A stretch of DNA of 14,434 nucleotides from Gemmatimonadales bacterium UBA7835 (lineage in GTDB: Bacteria > Gemmatimonadota > Gemmatimonadetes > Longimicrobiales > Gaopeijiaceae), in the NCBI GenBank assembly GCA_002500925.1, contig DLTN01000121.1, positions 1-14,434 of the forward strand. The letters run 5' to 3'. Made by a program: the position numbers and the translations under genes. The first letter of the stretch is position 1, and each line of letters begins with the position of its first letter. Below the pieces are notes generated by a model, which saw only the letters and a list, made by a program, of their open reading frames with translations, was not told the DNA's origin and searched no databases. Below, piece after piece: positions 1-7,969 of this stretch.

Positions 1-43
1 TACTCCCCTTTGCTAGCCTTTGCCGATTCGAAGAACCATGCAG

Positions 44-49
44 AAGGAG
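44..49 (+). promoter_or_regulatory. Shine-Dalgarno site that sets the cyclophilin start
   Basis: An AAGGAG core lies five bases before the ATG at 55. The same frame is open back to a TTG at 10, which has no such site, so the ATG at 55 is the likely start. Confidence 0.85.
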
Positions 50-54
50 AACTC

Positions 55-543
55 ATGACCAACCCGACGGTCACGATCGAGACGAGCCACGGCACGATCA
101 CGGCAGAGATGTACATGGACAAAGCACCCATAACCGCGGGCAACTTCATAGACCTCGCGAAGAAAGGATACTACGACGACTTGATCTTTCATCGGGTGAT
201 AAAGGATTTCATGATCCAGGGCGGCTGTCCCGATGGCACGGGACGAGGCGGACCCGGTTACACGATCTCCGACGAATTCGCTCCTGGTCTCGCACACACG
301 GAAAAGGGTCTCTTCTCCATGGCGAACGCCGGACCAAACACCGGAGGATCCCAGTTCTTTATCACGCTTGCGGCAACGAACTGGCTAGACGGGAAGCATG
401 CGATTTTCGGAAAGGTGACCGGTGGCATGGACGTAGTAGAAGCGATCGGAAAGATCGAAACTGGCTTCGGAGACCGTCCAAATGAACCAGTTGTAATGGT
501 CACTGTGACGGTCTCTGAGACTGAATCAGATCGGTTGGATTAA
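55..543 (+). CDS. Cyclophilin-type peptidyl-prolyl cis-trans isomerase
   Basis: This 162-residue protein catalyses cis-trans isomerisation of Xaa-Pro bonds during protein folding. It is a single cyclophilin domain with no signal peptide, so it is probably cytoplasmic. The signature FHRVIKDFMIQGG (about residues 45-57) supplies the catalytic Arg47 plus Phe52, Met53 and Gln55. NTGGSQFFIT (95-104) and NWLDGKHAIFGKV follow. Trp110 matches the Trp that confers cyclosporin A binding in human cyclophilin A, and His115 matches its active-site His. Length is typical of the short bacterial PpiB-like class. The start at 55 is chosen for its strong ribosome binding site. The gene converges on the S9 peptidase gene with only 17 bases between stops. 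The promoter probably lies left of the window. Confidence 0.95.
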   Translation: MTNPTVTIETSHGTITAEMYMDKAPITAGNFIDLAKKGYYDDLIFHRVIKDFMIQGGCPDGTGRGGPGYTISDEFAPGLAHTEKGLFSMANAGPNTGGSQFFITLAATNWLDGKHAIFGKVTGGMDVVEAIGKIETGFGDRPNEPVVMVTVTVSETESDRLD

Positions 544-560
544 TGAACCCGGAGAACCAA

Positions 561-2888
561 TCAACCGGCCGGACGACTTAGCTTGCCAAACTCGTACCCA
601 GCAGGCGGCTCAGCCCCAAGCAGGTGTCGCACAAAGTAGTCCCAGCGCCTACGCATCATGTACGGCTCGTTACCAAAGCCGTGCCCGCGATTCGGCAACA
701 TGAGAAGATCGAAATCTTTGTTCGCCGCAATCAAGGCATCAACGACAAGCATCGTATTCGATGGAGGCACGTTGGTGTCAAGCGTGCCATGTGCGATGAG
801 TAGCTTGCCCTTAAGGTTCCCTGCAAGGAGCTGATTGGCCTGGTTGTCATAATTCGTCGTGCCATCTGGGTAGACTTCTAGTAAGCCCTGCCACTTTTCA
901 CCCCAGTCATCCTCGTAGTTGCGGTTGTCATGATTCCCGGCCTGAGAAACAGCAACCGAATAGAAGTCGGGATAGCGCATGATTGCGTCTGCTGCCGCAA
1001 AACCTCCACCTGAGTGACCGTAAATCCCCACCCTCGTCGCATCAATCCATGAGTAACGCTCAGCGAGTTCCTTGATGCCGCTCATTTGATCAGGCAACCC
1101 GTTGTCACCCATATTGCCGTAGTATGCCTCATGAAAATCTTTTGACCTCATAGGCGTACCCATCGCATCAAGTTCGATCACAACGAAGCCGAGTTCTGCG
1201 ATTGCCTGCAGGTCACGGTGTGCGGGTCTAAAACTCCTAGAACCCACCGAACCGCTCTGTGGGCCTGGATAGAGGTAGTTTACTACTGGATAAACCTGTG
1301 TCGGATCGAATTCAAGCGGCCGAAAAAGCAGTCCATGAAGAGAAGTCTCACCATCTCTGGCCTTCACTGAGAACGGCATCGGTGCCTTCCAACCAGACGC
1401 CTCGAGACGAGTAATATCAGCGGTCTCTAGGGTTAGGACCTCACTCCCGTCCCAACTCCTCAGTACATGAACCGGAGGAACCACCGGGGTCGAATACGAA
1501 TCGACGAAGAACTCACGATCTGGGGCAAGTGAGACCGAATGATTTGCACTGTCAGGGGTGAGCAGGTGTACGTCGCCGCCGTCTATGTTGACCCTATACA
1601 GGTACTGGAAATACGGATCGCCAGGCTCACGTTCATTCCCCATGAAGCTTACGGTTCGCCTCTCGTCATCAACATCACGAATGTTTAGAACATTCCAGTC
1701 CCCATCAGTGATCTTCCGTTTTAGCACCCCAGTCTCGGCGTCGTAGAGGAAGAGGTTTCCCCAGTTATCCCTCTGTGAAAACCAGAGAATTTCTTCCGTT
1801 TCTGACAAGTACCTCCACCCGCTCTGGGATTCGTAAAACGTTTCCTCGACCTCTTGAAAAATGTCCCGAACCGCGCCGGTCTTAGCATCAGCCATCCTAA
1901 CCTGAGCTACCTTGTGGTCTCTGGAGGTTGAGACAAAGACAAAACGATCAGAGTCAGTACTCCACTCGAGATCGCCGAGTTCTCCCCCGCACTCGATATG
2001 GTCGGAGCACGTAGAACGGTGTTGGTCAGGCTCCATATCCAGGCGAACCATGTAGTCGCCGGCTGGACGATCTAAATCGAGTACGATCCGATGAACACGG
2101 AAGATGACGGTGTCCTCTGGAAGTGGATAAGGCCAAATATCAGCCTCAGGGTGGCCTACTTTAGTACTAGCTAGAACCATCAGCCCCACCCCGCGAGCAT
2201 CGTGCCTGAAGGTTGCGATCTTTCGGGAGTCGGGTGACCACTTCACAACGGGACGGTCTCGCCGCACCCAGCCGGCATTGTTTGTGCCATAACCGAAGTC
2301 TTCCATTCCGTCTGTTGTGAGTTGAGTCTCTTCGCCCGAATCCCGATCTCGCACCCAGAGATTGTGCTCACGAATAAACACTGCGTGTTGTCCGTCAGGG
2401 GATACGGCCTCATTTCTCTGCACAGCTGATCTGCTGGATTGCGTGGCGACACAGCTGTATCGCTCTAAATCACAACGCGCCCCACCCAGACCCCGGATTT
2501 CCAACAACACCTCTTGTCCTGCAAAAGACATCGACGTGACTGGGATCCCTAGTGGGCCAAAGGACTGCCCAACTGCATCGCTAAGTGCCTCTCCAAGCCT
2601 ATTGTGGTCAAACGCGCGCGCCTGAATGGCAGAAGACGGGTCCACCACGATGTACTCTGTTCCGCCCGGCACCGCATTAGCATACCAGAAGCTTCCGTCG
2701 TCCATCCAGCGGGGCTGCACTGAATTACCATAGACAAGGGGCGTAGTACTCGCGCCCAGAAAACTCTCTGCACGAGCGTAGTCTTCGTTGGTAAGATGCC
2801 TTTCCTGGGCGCTGACTGACCCAGTGGCCACAGCACAAACGAAAACAAGCCTAATCGGGATAGAATTACACAAGACACCGAACCGCAT
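561..2888 (-). CDS. Secreted S9 family serine peptidase, dipeptidyl-peptidase IV-like
   Basis: This 775-residue exported peptidase has a signal peptide (about residues 1-27, ending VSAQ), an N-terminal beta-propeller of DPPIV_N type (about 40-490; WSPDSRKIATF and the NLFLYDAETG repeat style are visible) and a C-terminal alpha/beta hydrolase domain (about 510-765). The triad is readable: Ser626 in YGHSGGG, Asp704 in HGTLDTNVPP and His736 in RGHGFGNE. Tyr540 in YLYPGP matches the oxyanion Tyr of DPP IV. It probably cleaves short peptides in the periplasm or outside the cell. I could not confidently place the paired Glu residues that bind the free N-terminus in true DPP IV, so dipeptidyl specificity is inferred from the family only. 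The ATG at 2888 has an AGGAGA site six bases upstream. Confidence 0.92.
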   Translation of the reverse strand: MRFGVLCNSIPIRLVFVCAVATGSVSAQERHLTNEDYARAESFLGASTTPLVYGNSVQPRWMDDGSFWYANAVPGGTEYIVVDPSSAIQARAFDHNRLGEALSDAVGQSFGPLGIPVTSMSFAGQEVLLEIRGLGGARCDLERYSCVATQSSRSAVQRNEAVSPDGQHAVFIREHNLWVRDRDSGEETQLTTDGMEDFGYGTNNAGWVRRDRPVVKWSPDSRKIATFRHDARGVGLMVLASTKVGHPEADIWPYPLPEDTVIFRVHRIVLDLDRPAGDYMVRLDMEPDQHRSTCSDHIECGGELGDLEWSTDSDRFVFVSTSRDHKVAQVRMADAKTGAVRDIFQEVEETFYESQSGWRYLSETEEILWFSQRDNWGNLFLYDAETGVLKRKITDGDWNVLNIRDVDDERRTVSFMGNEREPGDPYFQYLYRVNIDGGDVHLLTPDSANHSVSLAPDREFFVDSYSTPVVPPVHVLRSWDGSEVLTLETADITRLEASGWKAPMPFSVKARDGETSLHGLLFRPLEFDPTQVYPVVNYLYPGPQSGSVGSRSFRPAHRDLQAIAELGFVVIELDAMGTPMRSKDFHEAYYGNMGDNGLPDQMSGIKELAERYSWIDATRVGIYGHSGGGFAAADAIMRYPDFYSVAVSQAGNHDNRNYEDDWGEKWQGLLEVYPDGTTNYDNQANQLLAGNLKGKLLIAHGTLDTNVPPSNTMLVVDALIAANKDFDLLMLPNRGHGFGNEPYMMRRRWDYFVRHLLGAEPPAGYEFGKLSRPAG

Positions 2889-2894
2889 GCATTG

Positions 2895-2900
2895 TCTCCT
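2895..2900 (-). promoter_or_regulatory. Shine-Dalgarno site of the DPP IV-like peptidase gene
   Basis: On the minus strand AGGAGA lies six bases before the ATG at 2888. This supports that start, which also begins a good signal peptide. Confidence 0.7.
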
Positions 2901-3015
2901 GAAGATTCGAGCGGACGACCTAACAACTTAGCGCTGAAGGGCAGCTACAAGATTCAGAACGACTAGGATCTCCATCAGCCCTAACCCGAAACTAGAATCA
3001 TTTATAAAGAGCTAG

Positions 3016-3040
3016 CAACGAGATCAGGAGGCTCTCGTTG
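3016..3040 (-). terminator. Hairpin downstream of the small secreted protein gene
   Basis: CAACGAGA (3016-3023) pairs perfectly with TCTCGTTG (3033-3040) around a nine-base loop, about 40 bases past the stop of the leftward gene ending at 3080. The minus strand then reads CTAGCTCTTTATAAA, a weak T-rich tail. It may be a weak intrinsic terminator or a 3'-end stabilising stem, and it would separate this transcript from the peptidase gene at 2888. Confidence 0.45.
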
Positions 3041-3079
3041 ACTACAGGTTCTCAGGTGTGATGACTCATCAGCTTCAGC

Positions 3080-3463
3080 TCATCCAACCCTCTTCCCAGT
3101 AAAGGCACGCTGGCCCCTTGCACCTGAGATTGCTCCCGACATCTCGTCACCATCTACAGTTCCAGCAAACTCCTGCTCGAACGAGTTGCCCCGCATTGAC
3201 AATGTCACCGAGAAGCTGAATTCCACACCGTCCACAGATACATCCTTCAGTGTGTGTTCCCCCATTCGCTGCAGGGTCAACGTGCCAGTCAGTTCGCCGT
3301 CATTCATTTCTACGACCAGGGTCATGGTCTGATCTCCGCCGCGTGGTCCCTGGGACGACAGTTCCCAATTACCGGCTATCTGTGCTTGTATCTCCGACGG
3401 CACTGGGACGAAGCTGGACACTAGTACCAGACCAACCACTGCCAACATCTGTCTCAACTGCAT
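3080..3463 (-). CDS. Small secreted beta-rich protein of unknown function
   Basis: This 127-residue protein has a clear signal peptide (about residues 1-28: Met-Gln-Leu-Arg, a hydrophobic core, then EIQAQ). The mature part of about 100 residues alternates polar and hydrophobic residues and is rich in Gly and Thr, with short strand-turn repeats such as GELTGTLTL, EFAGTVDGD and MSGAISG. This suggests a small beta-barrel or sandwich of lipocalin-like size. Similar modules occur, in my recollection, as stand-alone secreted proteins or as C-terminal additions to amidohydrolases in Gemmatimonadota. I see no catalytic motif and assign no function. The start is the ATG at 3463, five bases after an AAAGGAGG site; the frame extends upstream to 3517 but without a better site. 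It lies 191 bases upstream of the peptidase gene on the same strand. Confidence 0.8.
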   Translation of the reverse strand: MQLRQMLAVVGLVLVSSFVPVPSEIQAQIAGNWELSSQGPRGGDQTMTLVVEMNDGELTGTLTLQRMGEHTLKDVSVDGVEFSFSVTLSMRGNSFEQEFAGTVDGDEMSGAISGARGQRAFTGKRVG

Positions 3464-3468
3464 CTCTT

Positions 3469-3476
3469 CCTCCTTT
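3469..3476 (-). promoter_or_regulatory. Strong Shine-Dalgarno site fixing the small secreted protein start
   Basis: On the minus strand AAAGGAGG lies five bases before the ATG at 3463. It decides in favour of the start that places the signal peptide at the very N-terminus. Confidence 0.88.
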
Positions 3477-3560
3477 GAAAGACATTTCGTCGAACAATAA
3501 TTACTAGGCCTCCCCACCCCGCATTAACCCGAAAGTGAGACGCAAAGACGTTGACGACGT

Positions 3561-3618
3561 CATGTCCGTCTTCTCAAGGCATCCTATTTTTTAACTCAGA
3601 GCTGTGAGGACGGACATG
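3561..3618. repeat. Long interrupted inverted repeat in a divergent promoter region
   Basis: CATGTCCGTC (3561-3570) is perfectly repeated in reverse as GACGGACATG (3609-3618). After a two-base bulge (TT) the stem continues CTCA / TGAG (3573-3576 with 3605-3608), making 14 pairs around a 28-base centre that holds a T6 run. A perfect ten-base palindrome, ATGGCGCCAT (3616-3625), overlaps the right arm. It sits between the divergent genes starting at 3463 and 3693. It could be an operator for a dimeric regulator or an RNA structure in the 5' leader of the rightward gene. No regulator gene is nearby. Confidence 0.6.
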
Positions 3619-3692
3619 GCGCCATCAACCCACTCTGACGCAAGAGCGGGAGCGGTCGTTAAGTTCCGTCTCGCACTCCCAAAGAGAGATTG

Positions 3693-6464
3693 ATGATGAC
3701 TCGCGTCCTTCTTTTAAGATTTCGGCTCCTCACTGTCGTGGCTGCTTTACCTCTCACCATAGGAGTAGCCACCGCTCATGTTGAAGCTCAGTCAAGTGAA
3801 AAACGTCCGCTAGAGATCGCCGACTATCACATCTGGCGCCAGATCGACGGCGAACAGATTTCCGATGACGGACGCTGGGTCGCTTGGTCGTACACCAAGG
3901 TCAGAATGGACGATACGCTAGTTGTAGCGAACGTCGATAGCGGTGTCCGACATGAAATCGCGCGAGCCTCCGATGCGATCCTCTCTTCAGACGGCATGTG
4001 GGTCGGGTACACGATTTCTCCTCCATTCCAAGAAATGGAGGAGATGGAGCGAAATGGTGACGATGTTTCCTATCAGGCCGGACTGACACACCTAGAATCC
4101 GGAACATCCTGGGTTTGGGAGGATGCATACGACTTTGGATTCTCTGCTACGTCGAGCCATTTCTGGGTGGAAAAGACACAGACACAGGACGAAGTAGCCT
4201 TCGACGGAACTGGACTAATTCTCCGGAACCTCTCAGAGGGGTACGAAGAGCTGATCGGAAGCGTATGGCAGCTCGCAATGAATAAGACGGGGACCCACCT
4301 CGCCTACACTGTCGACGCAGACGGGGGTGACGGGAATGGCCTGTATCTAATAAACCTTTCGAATGGAGCGCGTCGCGGGCTCGACAACAGCAAAGAACGC
4401 TACGCGAACCTAGTCTGGTCGGACGATGGCACATCAATTGCCGTCCTCCGTGGTGAAATCCCGGAAGGATCGACCGAACGAGAGAATGCACTCTTGGTCT
4501 TCTCTGACGTTGGCAACAGCTTGGCCCAAAGATACGAATTTGGGCCCACAGTGGCCGGACTACGAGAAGACTGGGTCCTCAGCGAGAACGGAGACCTGAG
4601 CTTCAACGGAGACGCCTCCACAGTCTTTGTCGCGACAAAAACTCAGGAGACGGAACTGGAGGACTGGGGTGAAGAAGGATTGCCTCTCGCCGATGTAAAT
4701 ATCTGGCACTGGGAAGATGATCGAATACAGTCCCAACAACAAAGCCAGTTGTCTCAGGATCAAAGTCGGACGTACGTAGCCGCAATCCACCTTCAGGAAG
4801 CGATCCTGGTTCACCTTGCAGACGAGCAGATGAGTGACGTCCAGATCACGAGAGACGGACGTTGGGGTATAGGAAGGGACGACCACTCCTACGTTTCGGA
4901 CTGGAGGCCCAACTATGCCGACTACTACCGTATCAACACACGTACGGGTGATCGCACGCCTATCCTAACCGAGCACCTGCGCACCCTGGGTCTTTCGCCT
5001 GACAGTAGACACTTCCTGTACTGGAAAGACGGGAATGTCTGGGACTACAGCATCGAAAATAACGCTCACGCGAACCTCACGGCGAGCTCCCCCGTCGACT
5101 TCACCGACCAAGAATTCGATCGCTTCGGAGAAAAGCCACCACACGGGGTAGTAGGCTTCACGTCGGATTCCAACGGCATTGTGCTCTACGATAGGTACGA
5201 CGTTTGGTATCAGTCATACGACGCCGGCCCGGCCGTTAACCTCACAGGCAACTTCGGCACCGAGAGGGAAATCCGTCTCCGGACCGTCGCGACAGATACC
5301 GAAGAAGAGACAATCAACCTAGACGAGCCTATGCTGCTCGAGGCCTACGGAGAGTGGAGCAAGAATGAGGGATTCTTGCGGCTAGACGGAAGAGATCTCA
5401 AAGACCTCACTTGGGAAGCCCGTCGCTTTTCATATCCATTGAAGGCCAAGAATGCTGACCGCTATCTGTTCACTGTCCAAACTTGGCAGGACTTTCCGGA
5501 CCTATGGGTCAGCAACGGGAACTTCTCTGAGCGTCAACGTCTTTCGACGGCGAATCCTCAGCAGACCCAATTCCTTTGGGGAAGCCGAATCCTCTTCGAC
5601 TACACCCTATCCGACGGCACCCCACTCCAAGGCACACTAGCGATCCCCGAGACTTTCGCTGAGGGTGAACGACTCCCAATGGTTGTGCGGTTTTACGAAA
5701 AATACTCTCAGGACCTCCACCTGTACCCAACTCCGATATACAGGCACCAGCCAAACTTCGCGGGCTTAGTCAGCAACGGATATCTCTTGATGCAGCCAGA
5801 CGTGCACTTCCGCATCGGAAGTTCGCACTCAGACATGTTGGAAGCAGTCGAAGCCGCAACGCAGAAAGTCATCGATATGGGATACGCCGACCCCGAAGCG
5901 GTGGGTCTAAGCGGACACTCATACTCAGGAGGTGGAAGCGCCTATATCGCCACACGATCGAACATGTTCGCGGCGATCGCACACGGGGCTGCACCAATCA
6001 ACCTCGTCAGCGAATTCAATCAACTTTTTGTAGGCAGCGGACAGAACAATCACGGGTACGACATATACGGACAGGGGCGATATGCAACGAACCCCTACGA
6101 CGACTTCGATCTGTATTGGCGCGAATCACCCATCTCAGGTGTAGAGACTATGGACACACCCGTTCTGTACCTGCACGGTGAATCCGATCCTACTGTGAAC
6201 TGGGAACAGGGCCTAGAGTGGTATAACGCACTCCGCTTTTTGGAAAAACCGGTCATATGGCTCTCATACCCGGATGAAGGCCACGGGCTAAGAAAACTCC
6301 AAAATCGAATCGACTTTCAATACCGGCTCCAAGATTTCTTCGGCCATCACTTGCTAGGGCAACCCGCACCTAGATGGATGACCGACGGAGTTTCTCAGGT
6401 CGAGAAAGAAAGACACCTACGCGATTACGCTCCGCAGTTTTTTAGACCTCGTCTCGTCGGATAG
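3693..6464 (+). CDS. Secreted S9 family (prolyl oligopeptidase-type) serine peptidase
   Basis: This is an exported peptidase of about 923 residues. A signal peptide (about 1-33, ending VEAQ) is followed by a long beta-propeller region (about 40-640; blades recur as SDDGRW, SSDGMW, SPDSRHF) and an alpha/beta hydrolase domain (about 650-900). Ser743 lies in SGHSYSGGG, Asp832 in HGESDPTVNW and His864 in DEGHGLRK, so a triad is present. The nucleophile motif departs from the usual GxSxGG because an extra Ser sits before the glycines. I recall the same form in relatives, so it is probably a subfamily trait. The domain order suggests an oligopeptidase, perhaps cleaving peptides outside the inner membrane. 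Start is uncertain among TTG 3690, ATG 3693 and ATG 3696; only a weak AGAGAG precedes them. It converges on the membrane protein gene at 6500 with 35 bases between. Confidence 0.9.
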   Translation: MMTRVLLLRFRLLTVVAALPLTIGVATAHVEAQSSEKRPLEIADYHIWRQIDGEQISDDGRWVAWSYTKVRMDDTLVVANVDSGVRHEIARASDAILSSDGMWVGYTISPPFQEMEEMERNGDDVSYQAGLTHLESGTSWVWEDAYDFGFSATSSHFWVEKTQTQDEVAFDGTGLILRNLSEGYEELIGSVWQLAMNKTGTHLAYTVDADGGDGNGLYLINLSNGARRGLDNSKERYANLVWSDDGTSIAVLRGEIPEGSTERENALLVFSDVGNSLAQRYEFGPTVAGLREDWVLSENGDLSFNGDASTVFVATKTQETELEDWGEEGLPLADVNIWHWEDDRIQSQQQSQLSQDQSRTYVAAIHLQEAILVHLADEQMSDVQITRDGRWGIGRDDHSYVSDWRPNYADYYRINTRTGDRTPILTEHLRTLGLSPDSRHFLYWKDGNVWDYSIENNAHANLTASSPVDFTDQEFDRFGEKPPHGVVGFTSDSNGIVLYDRYDVWYQSYDAGPAVNLTGNFGTEREIRLRTVATDTEEETINLDEPMLLEAYGEWSKNEGFLRLDGRDLKDLTWEARRFSYPLKAKNADRYLFTVQTWQDFPDLWVSNGNFSERQRLSTANPQQTQFLWGSRILFDYTLSDGTPLQGTLAIPETFAEGERLPMVVRFYEKYSQDLHLYPTPIYRHQPNFAGLVSNGYLLMQPDVHFRIGSSHSDMLEAVEAATQKVIDMGYADPEAVGLSGHSYSGGGSAYIATRSNMFAAIAHGAAPINLVSEFNQLFVGSGQNNHGYDIYGQGRYATNPYDDFDLYWRESPISGVETMDTPVLYLHGESDPTVNWEQGLEWYNALRFLEKPVIWLSYPDEGHGLRKLQNRIDFQYRLQDFFGHHLLGQPAPRWMTDGVSQVEKERHLRDYAPQFFRPRLVG

Positions 6465-6473
6465 TCGCACTCT

Positions 6474-6494
6474 CCGGGACTTGGATACTCCCGG
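6474..6494. terminator. Weak hairpin between convergent genes
   Basis: CCGGGA (6474-6479) pairs with TCCCGG (6489-6494) around a nine-base loop in the 35-base gap between the two stop codons. There is no T tract on either side, so a terminator role rests mainly on position. Confidence 0.25.
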
Positions 6495-6499
6495 GACGC

Positions 6500-7714
6500 T
6501 CATTCCTCCCCAGCCTTCTCGCTCAAAGAAGAATTGATCGAGGAGCTGGCTGGGAAGTCCCGATCAGTCAGTTGTAGCTCATCCCTGCCGACCTCTAATA
6601 GAGGTAGTCCATCGAGGAGTTTCTTTCCGATCGCTAGGCCTTCTTCTTGAGCCTCTCCGAACATCGTCCAAATAGCCAAAAACATGGCAGCGACAATTGG
6701 TCCTATGACGAAACCCGATATCCCAAACGTAGTCAGGCCACCCAGGGTTGAAACCAGGATCAGCCAGTCCGGCATCTTAGTATCTCGACCTACCAGGAGT
6801 GGCCGCAGAATATTATCCGCGAGACCGATCACGAAGACGCCATAGAGCAAAAGAATTGCGCCCTTCACCACAGCTCCCCCAACCAACAAAAAGAGCGCTG
6901 CAGGTAGCCAGACGAGTGTCGCACCGACCGCAGGCAACATGGACAAAAAGATCATGACGACACCCCAAAAGACTGCGCCCTGCACTCCAAGGATCGCGAA
7001 GATGATCCCTCCCAGAATCCCCTGAACCCCACCGACCATAAGCGTACCCTTGATAGTGGCTCGGCCGACCTCTGCAAACTTCCCAAAAAGAGCCCGTTCA
7101 CGCTCATCACCCAGCGGGAGAGCCCACTTCGCCTGCTTTAGCAGCTCACCCCCGTCACGAAGTGTAAAGAAGAGCAGATACAGCATGACGAAGAACATAG
7201 CCGCGAAGCGACCAACATTTTGCCCCACGCTGACTGCTAGAGTCGCGATAAAGCTTGCTGCCTCTATGGCAGCCTGAGATATCCGATCCTGAATCGTCTC
7301 GGGAACAATCCCTGCTCGCTCTAAAAGTGCCAGCGCTCCTTCCGGGAGTGATTCCTCGGCTCGCTCTAGTATCGCGCTCGGATTGACCCTTCCCTCCTGC
7401 AGACCCTGGTATAGCTGGAGTCCCTGATCCGCCACGGCACCGGCAACCAGCAGAGTTGGGACTAGTACGGTTACCAAAATTACGAAGACCGTGACAAGCG
7501 CCGAGAAAGATGTTCGCCCAGCCAGCCTCTTCTCGAACCAACGCTGCATTGGCTGGAAAAGCACACCTATCAGGACTGCCCAGAAGATTGGCTGGAAGAA
7601 ACCAGACACTACAAAGAGAAAAAGAAGGCTGAGCACAACGAGAAGACCGAGAAAAAATCCCATCTCAATGCGTGAAGCTGTTCCGTCACTCGGCCCCGAT
7701 TCGGCGTCAGTCAC
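6500..7714 (-). CDS. AI-2E family transporter (PerM/YdiK/TqsA-like membrane protein)
   Basis: This inner-membrane protein of about 404 residues belongs to the AI-2E transporter family (formerly UPF0118). Two adjacent hydrophobic helices sit near residues 18-52. A third follows an Arg/Lys-rich loop at about 60-95. A soluble stretch of about 60 residues (QLYQGLQEG to EAASF) comes next, then the rest of the helices, including AMFFVMLYLLFF, GVQGILGGIIFAILG and LADNILRPLLVG. GFVIGPIVAAMFLAIW precedes a hydrophilic tail, as is usual for the family. Members have been linked to export of autoinducer-2 and to cation/proton exchange, so the substrate cannot be named. I place the start at GTG 7714 because AAAGGAGG lies five bases ahead; the ATG at 7768 in the same frame has only a badly spaced GGAG. 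A TATACG sequence at 7735-7740 could be a -10 box lying between the two starts. Confidence 0.85.
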   Translation of the reverse strand: MTDAESGPSDGTASRIEMGFFLGLLVVLSLLFLFVVSGFFQPIFWAVLIGVLFQPMQRWFEKRLAGRTSFSALVTVFVILVTVLVPTLLVAGAVADQGLQLYQGLQEGRVNPSAILERAEESLPEGALALLERAGIVPETIQDRISQAAIEAASFIATLAVSVGQNVGRFAAMFFVMLYLLFFTLRDGGELLKQAKWALPLGDERERALFGKFAEVGRATIKGTLMVGGVQGILGGIIFAILGVQGAVFWGVVMIFLSMLPAVGATLVWLPAALFLLVGGAVVKGAILLLYGVFVIGLADNILRPLLVGRDTKMPDWLILVSTLGGLTTFGISGFVIGPIVAAMFLAIWTMFGEAQEEGLAIGKKLLDGLPLLEVGRDELQLTDRDFPASSSINSSLSEKAGEE

Positions 7715-7719
7715 TGAGA

Positions 7720-7727
7720 CCTCCTTT
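7720..7727 (-). promoter_or_regulatory. Shine-Dalgarno site favouring a GTG start for the AI-2E family gene
   Basis: AAAGGAGG on the minus strand lies five bases before GTG 7714. It falls inside the longer reading that begins at ATG 7768, so it argues that the first 18 codons of that longer reading are not translated. Confidence 0.75.
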
Positions 7728-7969
7728 TCTAAATCGTATAATTGCCGCGCCCGTTTGAGCAGGTCCATCAACTCCGAAACGCAGTTGGCATCTTCGTTTT
7801 AAGGGTGCACCTAACCTAAGGTCGACACCGTACTCTCGATAATTGACGCATGAGACCCGTGATGGAACACGTGACCGCATGCAACAAACCTGGGGATCGC
7901 TTACAGCTAGGGCATGAGCAGTTAGCTTTCCGCCCTCAGCTCAAACTGTAACCCATTCCATGCACCGCG

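Noticed and set aside
544..560. Terminator between the convergent cyclophilin and S9 peptidase genes
   Set aside because: The gap is only 17 bases and I find no stem with a T tract; the CCGGCCGG nearby is a short palindrome inside the peptidase 3' end.
4147..4491. A 114-codon antisense open frame within the second S9 peptidase gene
   Set aside because: Rich in Arg and Ser, without a domain or start signal; it is the complement of a clear coding region.
7155..7541. A 128-codon rightward-to-left open frame overlapping the AI-2E family gene in another frame
   Set aside because: It lies wholly inside a well-supported gene, has no ribosome site, and its translation is Arg/Gly/Ser-rich and low-complexity, as expected for a shadow frame.
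7804..7811. Palindrome GGTGCACC, with CACGTG and GCATGC further along the 7715-7969 spacer, as possible operators
   Set aside because: These are short isolated palindromes expected by chance in this composition, without repeated copies or a nearby regulator.
7843..7848. TTGACG as a -35 box for ettA
   Set aside because: No acceptable -10 hexamer lies 16-18 bases downstream (the sequence there is AACACG).
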